The notes: generated by a model not told the origin, from the sequence alone. A stretch of DNA of 64,000 nucleotides from Serinus canaria (GCF_022539315.1 NC_066342.1:14835346-14899345), one strand, 5' to 3'. Shown: positions 43,901 through 54,907, numbered from the stretch's first letter. Program-made: numbers and translations.

Positions 43901-44523
43901 TGTGAAAAATGCATATTATTTGATTGGGTCCTCTCAAATATTAAAATTAACACTGTATTTGTTATGTGGGAAAGTTATGCTGTATTAATTTCTTTTAAGT
44001 AGTGCTGTATTAATCTCTTTTAGTCTTGTGGTAAATATGCTTTTTAGGCAATAGCATAATATTAAAATAGAAACTATGTGATGTAAGATACTTTTTGGAA
44101 CTATCTCAAGGAATAGAAAAGATAATCAAGAAATTCTTTGCATTATCCTAACTGGATAGAGATAACAGCAACAGCCACCAAGATCCCAAGAGACGAATTA
44201 TTGCCTCCTTATCAGGAAAGCTCAGACTTCGAGGAACCAAGAAGATTGATTTACAAGATGAAGGGGGGAAGCTAAAATAAAGCGGAAACACCCCAGTGTG
44301 AAAGGAATGGTTGAATCATGTATGAGATTTATGAACATGCAATAGGCTATTGCTTTTAAGGGTTAATCCTTGTTAGCAAGGTGTGCTTTGTGGCAGAGTG
44401 CCAGGCACCCGGATGTCCATAAGTATTTTCTTTTTATTGTCCCTTATTGTCCTGATTTTTATTACTATTTTCATTACTATTAAACGTCTAAAGTTTTAAC
44501 AAAAGTGAATGGTGTTTTTCACA
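43901..44523 (+). repeat. Second internal LTR of the ERV-C group
   Basis: It starts TGTGAAAAATGCATATT and ends GTTTTTCACA. The R region has GAGTGCCAGGCACCC (near 44396) and TATTAAACG near 44479. It is followed by its own primer site, so it is a 5' LTR of a second element, not a solo LTR. No matching 3' LTR is visible. Left flank atgc (43897-43900) has no partner found. Confidence 0.75.
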
Positions 44524-44525
44524 AT

Positions 44526-44543
44526 TGGTGGCCCATATAGGAA
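44526..44543 (+). promoter_or_regulatory. Primer-binding site, tRNA-Ile-like
   Basis: tggtggcccatataggaa lies two bases after the LTR end. It resembles the complement of a tRNA-Ile 3' end as used by HERV-I-type elements, with a few differences. The leader to 44955 parallels 40870-41960. Confidence 0.5.
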
Positions 44544-44955
44544 TCTAACACCTCGCATCCGAAACCTCAAAGGATTCCTAGTGAGGGAGGCATGCCCTGT
44601 CAAGTTTGGCAGCCTCGCTTTGTTTCTTCTGGCATGATCAGCAGACACAGGTTCCTACCCGGTAGACAAAAAGAGACAATAAAACAAAATAAAGGGAAAA
44701 GGCTCCCTAAAACCACAGTAATTGGCCCCCAAAGACTAGTGTACATGAAGACCCGAAAAGGAAAAAAAGGATTGTAAGTACTTTTTCGGGTGGCGAATAC
44801 GGGGGGGGGGGGTTGTGAGATGTGTGAATGAGATGTGGACTGTCTACTCTGGACCTGCAAAGTGGTTGTGGGGTTTCTGAGTGCTGTGGTTTCGTTATTT
44901 TGCGAGAAATGTGGCCAGCGGAGAAACAAAGTGAGTGAAAAAGACGTAAGAGAGA

Positions 44956-45455
44956 NNNNNNNNNNNNNNNNNNNNNNNNNNNNNNNNNNNNNNNNNNNNN
45001 NNNNNNNNNNNNNNNNNNNNNNNNNNNNNNNNNNNNNNNNNNNNNNNNNNNNNNNNNNNNNNNNNNNNNNNNNNNNNNNNNNNNNNNNNNNNNNNNNNNN
45101 NNNNNNNNNNNNNNNNNNNNNNNNNNNNNNNNNNNNNNNNNNNNNNNNNNNNNNNNNNNNNNNNNNNNNNNNNNNNNNNNNNNNNNNNNNNNNNNNNNNN
45201 NNNNNNNNNNNNNNNNNNNNNNNNNNNNNNNNNNNNNNNNNNNNNNNNNNNNNNNNNNNNNNNNNNNNNNNNNNNNNNNNNNNNNNNNNNNNNNNNNNNN
45301 NNNNNNNNNNNNNNNNNNNNNNNNNNNNNNNNNNNNNNNNNNNNNNNNNNNNNNNNNNNNNNNNNNNNNNNNNNNNNNNNNNNNNNNNNNNNNNNNNNNN
45401 NNNNNNNNNNNNNNNNNNNNNNNNNNNNNNNNNNNNNNNNNNNNNNNNNNNNNNN
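44956..45455. other. Assembly gap (500 N)
   Basis: Exactly 500 N bases, a placeholder of unknown true size. It separates the leader and gag start of the second ERV-C element from the RT of ERV-B2. The rest of ERV-B2 pol and any 3' LTR may be lost in it. Confidence 0.99.
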
Positions 45456-45900
45456 GGGAATTTTGAAGCCTTGAGGCACATGGACTATGTGAGCTGGGTT
45501 TTGCACTGCTTTCAGGGCTTTCTCATTTGAATGCAAAAATTTTCTGGCTGGCTTTGTGGATAGGGAGGCAAAAGAAGGCATCTTTCAGGTCTAAAACAGT
45601 AAACCAGGTTAGCTCAGGTGTTAAACAAGTTAGTAAAGTATATGGATTTGCTACTACAGGGTATAAATTCCTTGTTATCTTATTGACAGCCCTCAATCCA
45701 GTACCATTGATTATTGGGCTGATTTCTTCCCTATCTTCTTTTCAGGGGGTACTGCTTAATTCTCACTGGTTGTGTTCCTTTCTTAAGCCTTTTTACTATG
45801 AAGGGGTGCATTCTTCACCCTCCCTGGTACAGCAGAAGCCTATACTTCTGAAAATACTTGTTCTAATATCTCTTTACTAATTTCTTTCTTAATTTCAATG
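45456..45900 (-). pseudogene. pol: ERV-B2 reverse transcriptase (N-terminal half)
   Basis: The minus strand reads GLRAVNKITRNLYPVVANPY (near 45690), LDLKDAFFCLPIHKASQKI (near 45580) with the first catalytic Asp, and HVPQGFKIP (near 45470). The catalytic YxDD box would lie in the gap. One frame change is present near 45530. It shows the RT sequence that ERV-B1 has lost. Confidence 0.85.
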
Positions 45901-46200
45901 GCTGTTAATGTTAAGCCTAACATCTTTATATCATTTGCCTCCAGAGTAACCCCCCCATTTGAGAATGTTTAGAGAATTGGGCATATACAAAAGCTTCTAA
46001 GTACACATGTTACTTTAAAGATTTGCAAAAGTATGCCTTCTCAGACTGGTCAGTTGTTCCCCACACTATAACACAATGGTTCTCCACAGGTACTAAAGCT
46101 TTATTTAAAACTGAATATACAGCTCCTGTATCAACTAAAATTTCACCCTTTTCCTTTTTCTGGTCTCACTGCCTCTCGAAGAGGGGTTTGTTACCTCCTA
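45901..46200 (-). pseudogene. pro: ERV-B2 protease
   Basis: GEILVDTGAVYSVLNKALVP (near 46150) is the active-site region. The frame stops near 46020 (CKSLK-stop), and the remainder is decayed, with VYAQFSKHSQMGG in place of the conserved glycine-rich end. Confidence 0.78.
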
Positions 46201-46720
46201 GTTCTGGATGAACTGCCAGGAGGGGGATGGGTGCCAATGGGTTACCTTTGGAGCCTGAGTCCTCTTCCCTTTTGGGGAATTCCTCCTTATCCTCTTTTAC
46301 TTTAGGAGGAGTCTTTAATAAATTATAAGTACTTATTTTGCGAGCTGTAATCGCTTTGCATTTCAGTATGATAAACTTTCTCTGACTTCATACATTGCTA
46401 TCTTATGCTGCATGCTGAACAACCCGTTTCATTTGCTTTCTCTTTGCTTTGTTTTCTTTTTCAAGGGCTAACACCAGTAGGTCAGAGGGAGCTCTGAACC
46501 CACAGTTACTCTGCCATTCTGGGTGAATTCTTAAAATAAAACTACATCAACATATGGGACTTTATTTCATTTCCTTTCTTATTTTAAAATAGCATTAACT
46601 ATAATAAGGTATTATAAATGCTTTTCTTTTCTGAGCCGCCCCTACGGGCAGCTTTCTCCCAGCGAGCCCCTCCCAAAGGGGCTGGTTCAGAAACCTCTTT
46701 GCTCTGGTTAGTTCTCATTT
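46201..46720 (-). pseudogene. gag: ERV-B2 gag matrix remnant
   Basis: The sequence aligns with ERV-B1 30310-30800: an ENxPEQR-type start near 46705, then VPYVDVVLF in outline near 46550 and HKIAMYEVRESLSY near 46380. Then it jumps to protease, so capsid and nucleocapsid are deleted. No long frame survives. Confidence 0.6.
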
Positions 46721-47060
46721 TCTCTTTCTCTTTATACTATCTTGTTTCTACCCAAGCCTCACAGTGTCGTCTTTTCTCAGTTTTTCCTACACACACAGAC
46801 CTTCAGGTGGCAGGCATTAGATGTGATCTTCCACACATAAGCTTTAGGATTTCAAGTTCTGAATTGGCTTGATCAGGAACCTTAAATTTACACTTAAGGC
46901 ACAGAAATCTGTGCCTTAAGGCACAGAAACTCTGCATTGCACACAAGGTGCCAGCTTCTCAATGCACCAAAAGCTCTCAGGAATTGCTTGCAGACTATTC
47001 CGTTTATCACTTCGGCGTTTATCAACCTCTACAGCGGGCTGTTTTCAGTTCAAATTTACT
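46721..47060 (-). pseudogene. ERV-B2 leader ORF remnant
   Basis: The minus strand shows CKQFLRAFGALRSWHLVC (near 46990), CKFKVPDQANSELEILKLMC (near 46860) and GRSHLMPAT. This matches the ERV-B1 leader ORF, with a duplication of a ctgtgccttaaggcacag palindrome at 46892-46930 and frame breaks. The (gt)n run of B1 is absent. Confidence 0.6.
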
Positions 47061-47565
47061 ATATTACTCACTGAAGTCTCATAAACTCATTCATCTCTTC
47101 TATCTAAACTCTGTTTTACAAAATTTCAGTTTTTTCTAGTTTTCTTCTCTCACAATCTAATTCAAGCATTTTTACTGATACTCACTTTACTGCCTTGCAA
47201 TAGGCTGTGCCTATTACAGCAAAAACTTTGATATGCCCACAAACACAGACACACACCGCTCTCTCCCTTATCTCAAATTCACAAGTCAGGGCTGGAATTG
47301 CTGGGGGGGGGGAATTCTTGGAATTCCTTTAGTTCATTTTACCACAGTTAAACATAAATCACCATACCCTAGTTCTTCTGTGTAAAATGCTACATTTGTT
47401 GCAAACAAAATCCTAAAATCTCCACAAACACCACTATACAATTCGAGCATCAAATTACCACAATGTGGGGGGAAGAACCACACAAACTCACCGCGAAAGG
47501 GCATATATCTCAAAGTGCCCACTTTTCTCAACACAACACAGCATACAATACAGTTCAGCATTTGC
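47061..47565 (-). other. ERV-B2 leader, no clear feature
   Basis: AT-rich leader sequence with a G tract (47301-47310). No ORF or regulatory element that I can support. Confidence 0.5.
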
Positions 47566-48080
47566 CTGAAATAAACAGGGCAGGAGATTCTCCTCCTTTT
47601 AATGCCTTTATTAAAGTGATCAGCTCGAAGATGGGGGTTTTAGCAGATCCGCCGAGTTCTGCCACCGCTCCCAGCAGTGAATCAGAAGAGGAGGATTTGC
47701 AGCTCTGTCCCCAAGGGGGCAGGGCCGGGAGTCCTGTCCTCGCAAGGCAGTGGGGTATACCCAGGGTTTCTCCATTTGGGTTATCAGTCCAGCGGGTCCT
47801 GGGTCTGACTGACATCGTTTGTAGTTAGGGCGAGGAGTGACCGAGGTTTTCAAGTGTCTCTTCCAGCTTCGGACCTCGGCCCTGCTGTCCAGACACCACT
47901 CTGACCTTTTAATTCTGTTTCGGCTCGTCTCTTTTGGGGTATTTTCCAGGATTTGGTAAAGGTCCTGTCCTAAGGTAGTCTGGGTTTGGGGGAAATTTGC
48001 ATGTCTCCTGAGATGCAAATATCCCCCTCTCCTCTCACCGTCCGAGGGGGGGGTTGTTGTCTTCTTGGCAGCAGGCTAGG
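47566..48080 (-). repeat. LTR-I in ERV-B2 leader
   Basis: On the minus strand it ends AATAAAGGC...CCTGTTTATTTCA, matching the end of the plus LTR at 58369-58969 (TAATAAAGGCATC and CCTGTTTATTTCA). Its 5' end is not exact (about 48080). TGAAATAAACAGGG marks the left boundary at 47566. Confidence 0.65.
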
Positions 48081-48987
48081 GTGGTACTGAAATAAACAAG
48101 AATCTTCTACAATTGAGAGTCAAATGACGATACTTAAGGATACTTAACTGGCGGTTACAACATTTCACTAACAAAGAACTCTAGGCCAACGGTCAACTCT
48201 CAGATCAACTCAAAAACTCCTCTGCTGCTCCTTCTCTTAGGAAAAAAAACGGTAACCTTTTTTTTGTTCATAACATTACCCACTCGATTTCCTCTGGTCT
48301 TCACACACTCTGGACACAATCAAAATAACAGCACACAGCAAAATTCTAGAGATAAAGTCTAACTATCAGGGCAGAGGAACTCCCTGAGCTCATAGTCACA
48401 GTTAAAATGTGCCTGATCTACGCAAATCACTACCTTTAAACACAATACACATCTTGACCAACATTTCTCCACTTGTTCCACTTCACCGCAGGGCACTCCC
48501 TGCCCCATAGCCTGCCTTGGCTGGTACCTCAGGCCTCACTCGGCCCCTTCAGTTGCGGGTAGAAACCCCCCCGCACTGAAGATATACTCCCTTCGTACAC
48601 CATGCACTCACACAATTACAAACACACACAATGCATGAACTACACAGCAATACAGTGTCCGGACACCACACACACGCATGAGTTCACTTGAACCCGCCCC
48701 CAGGGTTGCTAGCGGCCGCTCTATCGGACAGTGAACTCTCGCCTCTCAGTCGCTCTATCGACTGGTCTGCCTGCAGGCACAGGCTGAGCACTCAGACGTC
48801 TCTGACTTATTCAGCCTTCCTATCTCCCGGGGGCCCTCTTAATACATACCGAATCCTCCACACGCCAGCAGGTCCTTGTCTGTCTCCACAGAAGGCAAAA
48901 CACACAGCAGAGCTCCTCCGGGAAGATCCCGGGGCGCGCCTAGGAGGTCCTTCTATCCCTTCTGCCCTGCGGGGACAGAGACGGAAT
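48081..48987 (-). other. ERV-B2 5' leader
   Basis: This is sequence between LTR-I and the primer site. The part near 48680-48990 parallels the ERV-B1 leader (28690-28980), with agagacgtctgagt and ctccgggaagatccc type blocks. No ORF is supported in 48081-48650. Confidence 0.6.
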
Positions 48988-49005
48988 CTCCTGCCTGGCT
49001 CGCCA
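48988..49005 (-). promoter_or_regulatory. ERV-B2 primer-binding site, tRNA-Arg
   Basis: The minus strand reads TGGCGAGCCAGGCAGGAG three bases after the LTR. It matches the complement of a vertebrate tRNA-Arg 3' end except for about one base. Confidence 0.75.
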
Positions 49006-49008
49006 GAA

Positions 49009-49427
49009 TGTTTTGGGGAGAAAATCAAAAACTCCACAACTCTGTAAAAGTTGTAAAGCCGGTATGTTTATTGCAGCGCTGCACGCATGGGGGGATTAAT
49101 CCCCTTAGAAGGCATACGAATTTCTGGGATCTTCAGGTCTCTTTTTATCTTTCTCTCCAAATACATATGCATACAATTTCACAATAGGTTCATACATATT
49201 CATTTTACAGACTTCGCATGACATTTAGCGCTAGTTCTTTTGTTATCAGAAAGAATTCTTAGGCCAAATTGACCTGTCTCCCCACCCATCTCTGTCTTTT
49301 ACTGAAGCAATTTCTCTGAGCTCAGACTAAACAGCTAAGATTCCAAGGCTTAACTAAAAGATGTACATTTAACCTTAATCAAAATGGATTTCTACCCTGG
49401 AACCTGGAAAATTTCTACTCTGTCTCA
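49009..49427 (-). repeat. ERV-B2 5' LTR
   Basis: 419 bp. On the minus strand it starts TGAGACAGAGTAG and ends CCCCAAAACA. An AATAAACATACCGG polyadenylation region lies near 49070. It shares the U3 blocks of ERV-B1 without the nested LTR. Confidence 0.9.
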
Positions 49428-51030
49428 CCTCTGCCGGCTCTGGGACCGCCTGTGGATTTGTCTGACCCAGTCCCAGCCACCTGGCTTGCAGCCGCTCTGT
49501 CTAGGGTCTCTCCTGCCGCGTGGTCTGTGGTCGCTGCTCTGGCTACGCCGAGGGTCCCATTTGTTCCATCCGCTCCATCCCCGACCGCTTCTCCCATGGC
49601 TGTCCCCACTGCCCCACCCCGGGCTGCTCTGCTCGTGCCGACTGCACTGGGCGCCACCACTGGTGCCGGCCCTGTCCCTCCTGCTTTGTCTACACCGGCT
49701 GCGCTGGGAGCTGCTGACGCAGCTGCCCTGAACCACGTGTGGGCCATCCAAGCTCCGGTTTGGTTTCCACCGGAATACCCCTCTCCTTCAGTAGTTCCAG
49801 CAGCAGACCCCGCCTACGCCCTGCCCTTGGAGGACCGAGCCTTAGGACAGATCTCTCCCCTCAGCCCCCCTCCTTCGACACTTCCATCCTACCCTCCCCT
49901 GGGTCCCATTCCCTTGGTAACAACAGCTCCTGTTGTTCAAGAAAACTTTCTCCCTTAATAAGAAGCACCTTATCGAAACACAAGAAGCTCAGCTAAGAGG
50001 CAGCCCTCCCCTGACCTTTCCTCAAAACAAGGGAGAAAGGTTATAAAGGATAAAGAACAAAAAGAGTGGGATGAAGAGATTAGTTTATTCCCACTATGAG
50101 AAGTTCCAGTGGGAGGGGGAGGAATGGGGTTTGTAAACTCACCTTTGACTTCGTCTGAAATCAGAAATTTAAAAAGTAAATTAAAGGATTACTAGAAGAT
50201 CCCATAGCACAGCTGAGCAATTAGACCAATTCTTAGGTCCAAACATTTTTACTTGGGAAGATATGCAATCTATAATGAAAACAGTTTTTTCTCAGGAGGA
50301 GAGGGAAATGATCGGGGCTGCTGGAATAAAAATTTGGTAAAGGGAAAACCAGCAGGGCTAGGAGGTCAGAAAATGCCAATAGCACCTCCTAATTGGAGTC
50401 AAAATGGTGAGGAGGGGAGGAAACACATGAATGATTATCGTAATTTGAGAATAAATGGAATAAAAGAGGCGGCACCCCAAGGGCAAAATGCTAAAAAGGC
50501 TTTTGAGGGACAGCAGGGGAGAGAAGAAACTCCAACTGAATGGTTAGACAGACTTAAGAGAAATATGAAACAATATTCTAAAATAGACCCTGAGACTATT
50601 GTGGGACATGCTCTGTTAAGGATTAATTTTGTCACTAATACCTGGCCAGATATTAGGAAAAAACTAGGAAAAAAATTGAAGACTGGCACATTGGATCACT
50701 AGATTAGATAGGTTATTAAAGGAGGCTTGAAAGATTTATTTCCAGAAAGATGAAGAAAAAGCTAAAGTGAAAGCAAAAATTATGGTAACCACTATGCAAG
50801 ATAGTAATTTCCAGAGGAATCTAAAACCCCCAGGCACCACTCCTAGACATGAAGGTTGTAGAGACAGGGGAAAGGAAAAGAACAGAACTCCAGTACAAAC
50901 CAAATCTCAGAAGCATTCTCTAAATATCTGTTTTTACTGTGGGGTCAAAGGACATTATAGAAGAAATTGCCCTGATTGGATAAAAGATCTGAAAATCTTC
51001 AGAAAGATGGGCCCAGAGGAGGAATAGGGA
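49428..51030 (+). pseudogene. gag: ERV-C gag (p12-like, capsid, nucleocapsid)
   Basis: A 168-codon Pro/Ala-rich frame (49452-49958) is followed by capsid (50200-50700): TAEQLDQFLGPNIFTWEDM, GREETPTEWLDRLKRNMK, ALLRINFVTNTWPDIRKK. The nucleocapsid has one good zinc knuckle, CFYCGVKGHYRRNC (near 50935). Capsid matches ERV-C1 closely. Frame changes near 49960, 50335 and 50700 break it. Whether this belongs to ERV-C3 itself or to the second element at 43901 is not resolved. Confidence 0.85.
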
Positions 51031-51405
51031 AGTCATAGGCTTTATTTCCTGGGGGACAAATACCATCTGGAGCCTGTGATAACTTTAAAAGTGGGTCCCC
51101 AAGAAGAAAAACTAGAATTTGTGGTAGACACAGGGGCAGAAAGAACCTGACTTTTAAATATTCCAAACGGTTATAGTGTAAATAAAGACACTGTAAAGGT
51201 AACAGGGGCAAAAGGAGAGAGTTTTACAGTTCCTGTCACTAAAGATGTGGTAATTGAGGGAGAAACTAGAATTTGGATGGGAGATGTCTTGTTGGTTCCT
51301 GGGGCAGGCATCAGCTTGTTGGGGAGAGACTTTCAGATGCAATTGGAAGTGGGGGGTGTAACAGAAGAAGAGAGAGCTGTGGACTTACTTTTAGAGATAA
51401 ACTAG
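51031..51405 (+). pseudogene. pro: ERV-C protease
   Basis: EKLEFVVDTGAERT (near 51120) carries the active site. A stop follows at about 51150, then IPNGYSVNKDTVKVTGAKGE, GDVLLVPGAGISLLGRDFQ and a stop near 51405. This intact-order copy shows where the CR1 entered ERV-C1. Confidence 0.85.
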
Positions 51406-52830
51406 TTATGTGTACACCTCGTGCAGTCCAAAGTATGTTAAATTAGAGGGGAAAAAAAGGGGAAAAAAATAGGGGGGAAAAAATGAGAAAAGAAGAAAAG
51501 GAGAGGTTCACCAAAGAAAAAGGGTCATTAACAGATTCTAGGATGTTGAAATGTGGAATAATGATATCTTGGTACTGGAGGAGGACAGGAGTTTGAATAC
51601 AATTTCTGTATGAAGGGCTGGGAAATGTCTTAACACATGGTTGTTTGGAGGTTGTTCAATGCAGAACTGGAGTCTGGGAAGGTTTAGCAGAACAAGCCCT
51701 TCTTGAAGGGAAAAGAAAATATGTTGACGGTTTGTCTAGATGCTTACTGAAGAATGTCAGGAGCACCTAGGGATACCAGGTTGGCGGTTGTCAAGGTTAG
51801 GAGTTGTTTGGCCACTGTCATGCAAGCGGCAAGGTCTCAGGGGCTGCCGCAGGGGCCGATTCATGGGAGTGACCTGGAGTGGCCACTCCCAGTGTACCTC
51901 CCCCTAGTGGAGGCGGCTCAGGGAACGGTTTGCTTGGGGCCCCACTAGGGGTTGGGAGCTGGCTTGGTTGTGCCAGGGTCCCAGAAGGTGAGGGGTTGGC
52001 GGATGCGCTCTCCAGATCGGCGATGCTGGGAGCGGATTGCGTGGGTTTGCCGCTGAGGAGAGGGCTGGCTCAGTGGTGGAGCTACCAGGAGTCACTCCCA
52101 GCCTGCCAAGGTGCCAAGTCTGGGATGGCAGCCTAGGCCCCGGTAGGTGGGTCAAGGGGGAGAGTAAGAGAGAGAGCACAAAAAAGAGGCGAGGCACGCC
52201 CCTAGGGTCCCCATGCAGGTGGCTGTCTGCGAGGTCCCCTCCCCACTCCCGGAGTGAGCCGGGGCCACTGTGGTGCAGTGACGGCAACAGGGGAGGGGCG
52301 AGGGATGACATTGAAAGTGCTGCTGTGAAAAGAGAGGGAGAGAGGGGCCAGCACTAGAGATAAGACCAAGGCGGAGATAGCTTTAGTCTCTTGCTAATTT
52401 TCCAAACCTCACAAAGTTGGCTTATTTTTAAAGCAAGATTTCTTTTTCCATTCTGTTTGTTTCTTTTCTTTTTTCTTGCTGTTAGGAGGGGGGGGCTTTT
52501 TTTCTGAGGAATGGGTCTGTGATACTAAAACAGAAAACAGTTAAATATTGCCCAGAGGGTAAAAAGCAATAGATGTGATTCATCATATTTAAAATTGGCC
52601 TGGCCTTTTTTGTTTAACTAATTGTGGCTAGCAACAAGAAGAATTTGCTTCTGCAGCTGTTAGCACAGCTAGATACAAAAAGAAGAGGCAAGTGTGGAAA
52701 AAGGTATTTTGCTAAACCCAGGAATGCTGATGGCAAAAGCTGATGTAGTGTTGTCTTCCTTTTGTCACTGTCCCTGTGCTATTAAGAAGTCCTTTACAGG
52801 TACTAATGAAGCAGCAATCTGAACCAGGGA
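51406..52830. other. Unexplained segment replacing ERV-C pol
   Basis: RT, RNase H and the integrase core are absent. The first 350 bases are A/G-rich. 51755-52360 is GC-rich with frames up to 135 codons and no recognisable domain. 52360-52830 is AT-rich with a G8 tract. No LTR ends, primer site or CR1 tail were recognised. It may be a leader-like piece of another element or captured non-viral DNA. Confidence 0.4.
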
Positions 52831-53020
52831 AAGAGGGTGGATTCATGCCAGGAAAATTAAAGGACTTGTGAAGGAACCTGAGGAAAGGACTATCACATCT
52901 AAACCGGGTGACAACAAATTGACTCTCAAGCAGGGATTGGGTGGTAATGGTTTGGGAAGACCCAAGTATTCCAAGGAATGTACAAAGAATCACACCTAAC
53001 TGGGAAATAAGGCCAGGCTT
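52831..53020 (+). pseudogene. pol: ERV-C3 integrase C-terminal end
   Basis: The sequence parallels ERV-C1 9270-9420 (agttaaaggcccagtagaagaac against aattaaaggacttgtgaagg; ttgactctcaagcag in both). It marks the end of pol before ORF-X. Confidence 0.65.
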
Positions 53021-53047
53021 TGATCAGTGGTTTCAAGCGCTGCCTGG

Positions 53048-53687
53048 TGTCCTAGGGTGACTGTTATCCCCATTCGTGTGTGTAATTTATGCTGGATATT
53101 ATGTTCTGTGCCTTTAAGACTGGCAGAGTGAGAGTTTTGTTTTGGGCCTCTTATCAGCCACTCGACGGGACATACAGATAGCACCAGTGCATGTTGCTGC
53201 TTTTTTGCTTTTTGCCCTGCTTTTTGCTTTCCCTCTTGCTTCTGCTTCGCTTCTGCTTTGCTTGCTCTTGCTTTTTCCCCCCCTTCTCATTAGTTACTTT
53301 AGCTAAACAGTCCAAATTCCTTTCTGGACTGTTCCCCCCACCCCGTTGGACCTGCTGACTGCTCCGGACTGGGATTTAGAACACAGAGAGAGAGTTTACA
53401 CCTTGTGACTGCAGCAGCTGCCTCAGCGCTGGAGGGACTGATAACAGCAAACCCCCAGGAGAGACTTTTCTGAATTTGTCATCTTTCTCAGAGGAGTGGA
53501 AGACTGGTGTCATCTGGTATTGTTCATTGTGTGTGCTGGGGGGTGCTGTGCTTGTCAAATAAACAGGTTCTTTCCACCTCTCTCTGAGGAATTCTTCCCG
53601 AACCAGTTGGGGGAGGGGCCGTGTGGGTTTGCCTTTGGAGAAGCCCTTTTTGAGGATTGTCTCCCAAATTTGCCCTAAACTAGCACA
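53048..53687 (+). repeat. LTR-E, solo LTR (TSD cctgg)
   Basis: It starts TGTCCTAGGGTGAC and ends AAACTAGCACA, with a perfect 5-bp duplication cctgg (53043-53047 and 53688-53692). A CAAATAAACAGG polyadenylation signal lies near 53558. The start resembles the LTR at 9843. Five bases fit a class III-like integrase. Confidence 0.87.
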
Positions 53688-53699
53688 CCTGGACAAGTC

Positions 53700-54023
53700 C
53701 TGAGACACCTCCGACAAACTCCTTGGGGAGGAATACTTCCTCTTCAAATAGGAGGATCAGGACTGTTTTGGTCAGAGAGTTCTCATATTCTGTCTGTAGC
53801 CTGTGACTTATACACAGAAGAGGAGGAATTACAACCTCCATCAGTGCCATACCACATACCCTGTTTGATTCATCCCAATATCGGACACGCTAGCTGTGAT
53901 AAATGTAAATTATTAAATTGAGGAAAGAACCAGTATTGTAGTTCACAAAATCGATGGTCTTGTTGCAAAAAGTGTCATGTACTAAATCTATCCCCTATGC
54001 AGATAGAACTCAAAACAAATTAA
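53700..54023 (+). pseudogene. ORF-X counterpart in ERV-C3
   Basis: The frame reads PWGGILPLQIGGSGLFWSES, HILSVACDLYTEEEELQPPS, VPYHIPCLIHPNIGHASCDK, then a TGA near 53919, then QYCSSQNRWSCCKKC and LNLSPMQIELKTN before a stop at 54021. It aligns with ERV-C2 ORF-X (VFAFACDMQKEQPLDPSA and IPGHIPCLKHPGTRD). Additional CxxC pairs (SCDKC and CCKKC) suggest metal binding in this copy. LTR-E cuts off its N-terminal end. Confidence 0.5.
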
Positions 54024-54079
54024 ATAATAACTTTGCTTTGTGGATGGAAATTATTAGTGCCTGTTAAATGGGAGATACC

Positions 54080-54324
54080 TGAGTAATGGTGGGAAACTAC
54101 AGTAAAGTGTCAAAAACTATTTGCCTGGAAATTAGCAAAAAGCAAGTGACAGGGCAAAAAGAGGGCAAGACCAGATTGACCACTGTCCTCGCCACTAAGA
54201 AGATCCTATACACCTGCTATGGGTTGCAAACCCATAGGCAGGGAAGGTGGAAGTATAAGCCATACCAGATCTCTGTTATTCCTGTTTCTGTCACTCATTT
54301 GTTGTATTTTCCCTTTCGGGATGT
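54080..54324 (+). pseudogene. env: ERV-C3 env start
   Basis: The region aligns with env starts of ERV-C2 and ERV-C1. A hydrophobic signal segment ISVIPVSVTHLLYFPF is readable near 54270. The frame 54086-54397 runs into an inserted LTR at about 54325. Confidence 0.6.
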
Positions 54325-54907
54325 TGTAAATGATCAAATCGGTAGCCAAATTTATAAAAAATTTTATAAATTTATTAGATCGACAACCAAAAAATAGGAT
54401 ATTACAAAACTGCCACAGCCAAGACAGCGTCAACCCCGGACTTTGACGCTGGGTGAACTTGGGTCGAACCAACGTAGTGTCAGCGTGTCCCCAGAGTTTC
54501 ACACCAACTGCTCCAGGTAGCCAGCTTATATACAGTTTATTCTGCCTGGAGCAGAAATGACCTAAGATTTCTGTAAGTTCCTACATATGTATAACTGGAA
54601 CTATACAGATTCAGTCCCATACAAAAGTCAGTCCATTGGTTTAGATGGCTGTCTGGGCTCCTCGAAATAGTCTTCTTTTCAGTTGTATCCAGGACGTTGC
54701 TGTTCTTCGATGTAATCTCTTCCAGGTGCCGTTCTGTGAATGTTATGGACATTCCTGGGAAATGGTCGATGATCACCCAGGAAAGACTCATTCATTTGTT
54801 AATAGTCATGATTTTATCTGGGTGAGTCGGGAAATCTTTTGAAAGGAAAAGCCCTGCTTCTGGCCATGGGGGTCAGAGGCATGGTTTGATCTTTATAATT
54901 TTTATAC
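54325..54907 (-). repeat. LTR inserted in ERV-C3 env
   Basis: The env frame is interrupted between about 54325 and 54907. The insert begins TGTAAATGATC and ends TTTTATACA. The minus strand has GAATAAACTGTATATAAGC (near 54535). It contains a 9-bp inverted repeat (54425-54433 with 54443-54451). No exact duplication was seen. Confidence 0.55.

Larger units (their letters stand above)
45456..49427 (-). mobile_element. ERV-B2, class I provirus (minus), 3' part in gap
   Basis: The 5' LTR (49009-49427) is followed leftward by a tRNA-Arg primer site, a leader with an inserted LTR, a leader ORF, matrix, protease and RT up to the gap. It is the sister of ERV-B1. Much of gag (capsid and nucleocapsid) is deleted between about 46200 and 46400. 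It interrupts an ERV-C gag that resumes at 49428. Confidence 0.85.

Noticed and set aside
44600..45581. Apparent ORFs of 228-293 codons around 45 kb on both strands
   Set aside because: They run through 500 N bases. Only short flanks are real, and these belong to LTR, leader or RT sequence.
49415..49751. Two minus-strand frames of about 110 codons near 49.5 kb
   Set aside because: They are shadows of the plus-strand Pro/Ala-rich gag frame (49452-49958).
51754..52357. Frames of 85-135 codons in the GC-rich insert as a host gene
   Set aside because: Frames exist on both strands, as GC-rich sequence often gives. No domain, splice pattern or conserved start is visible.
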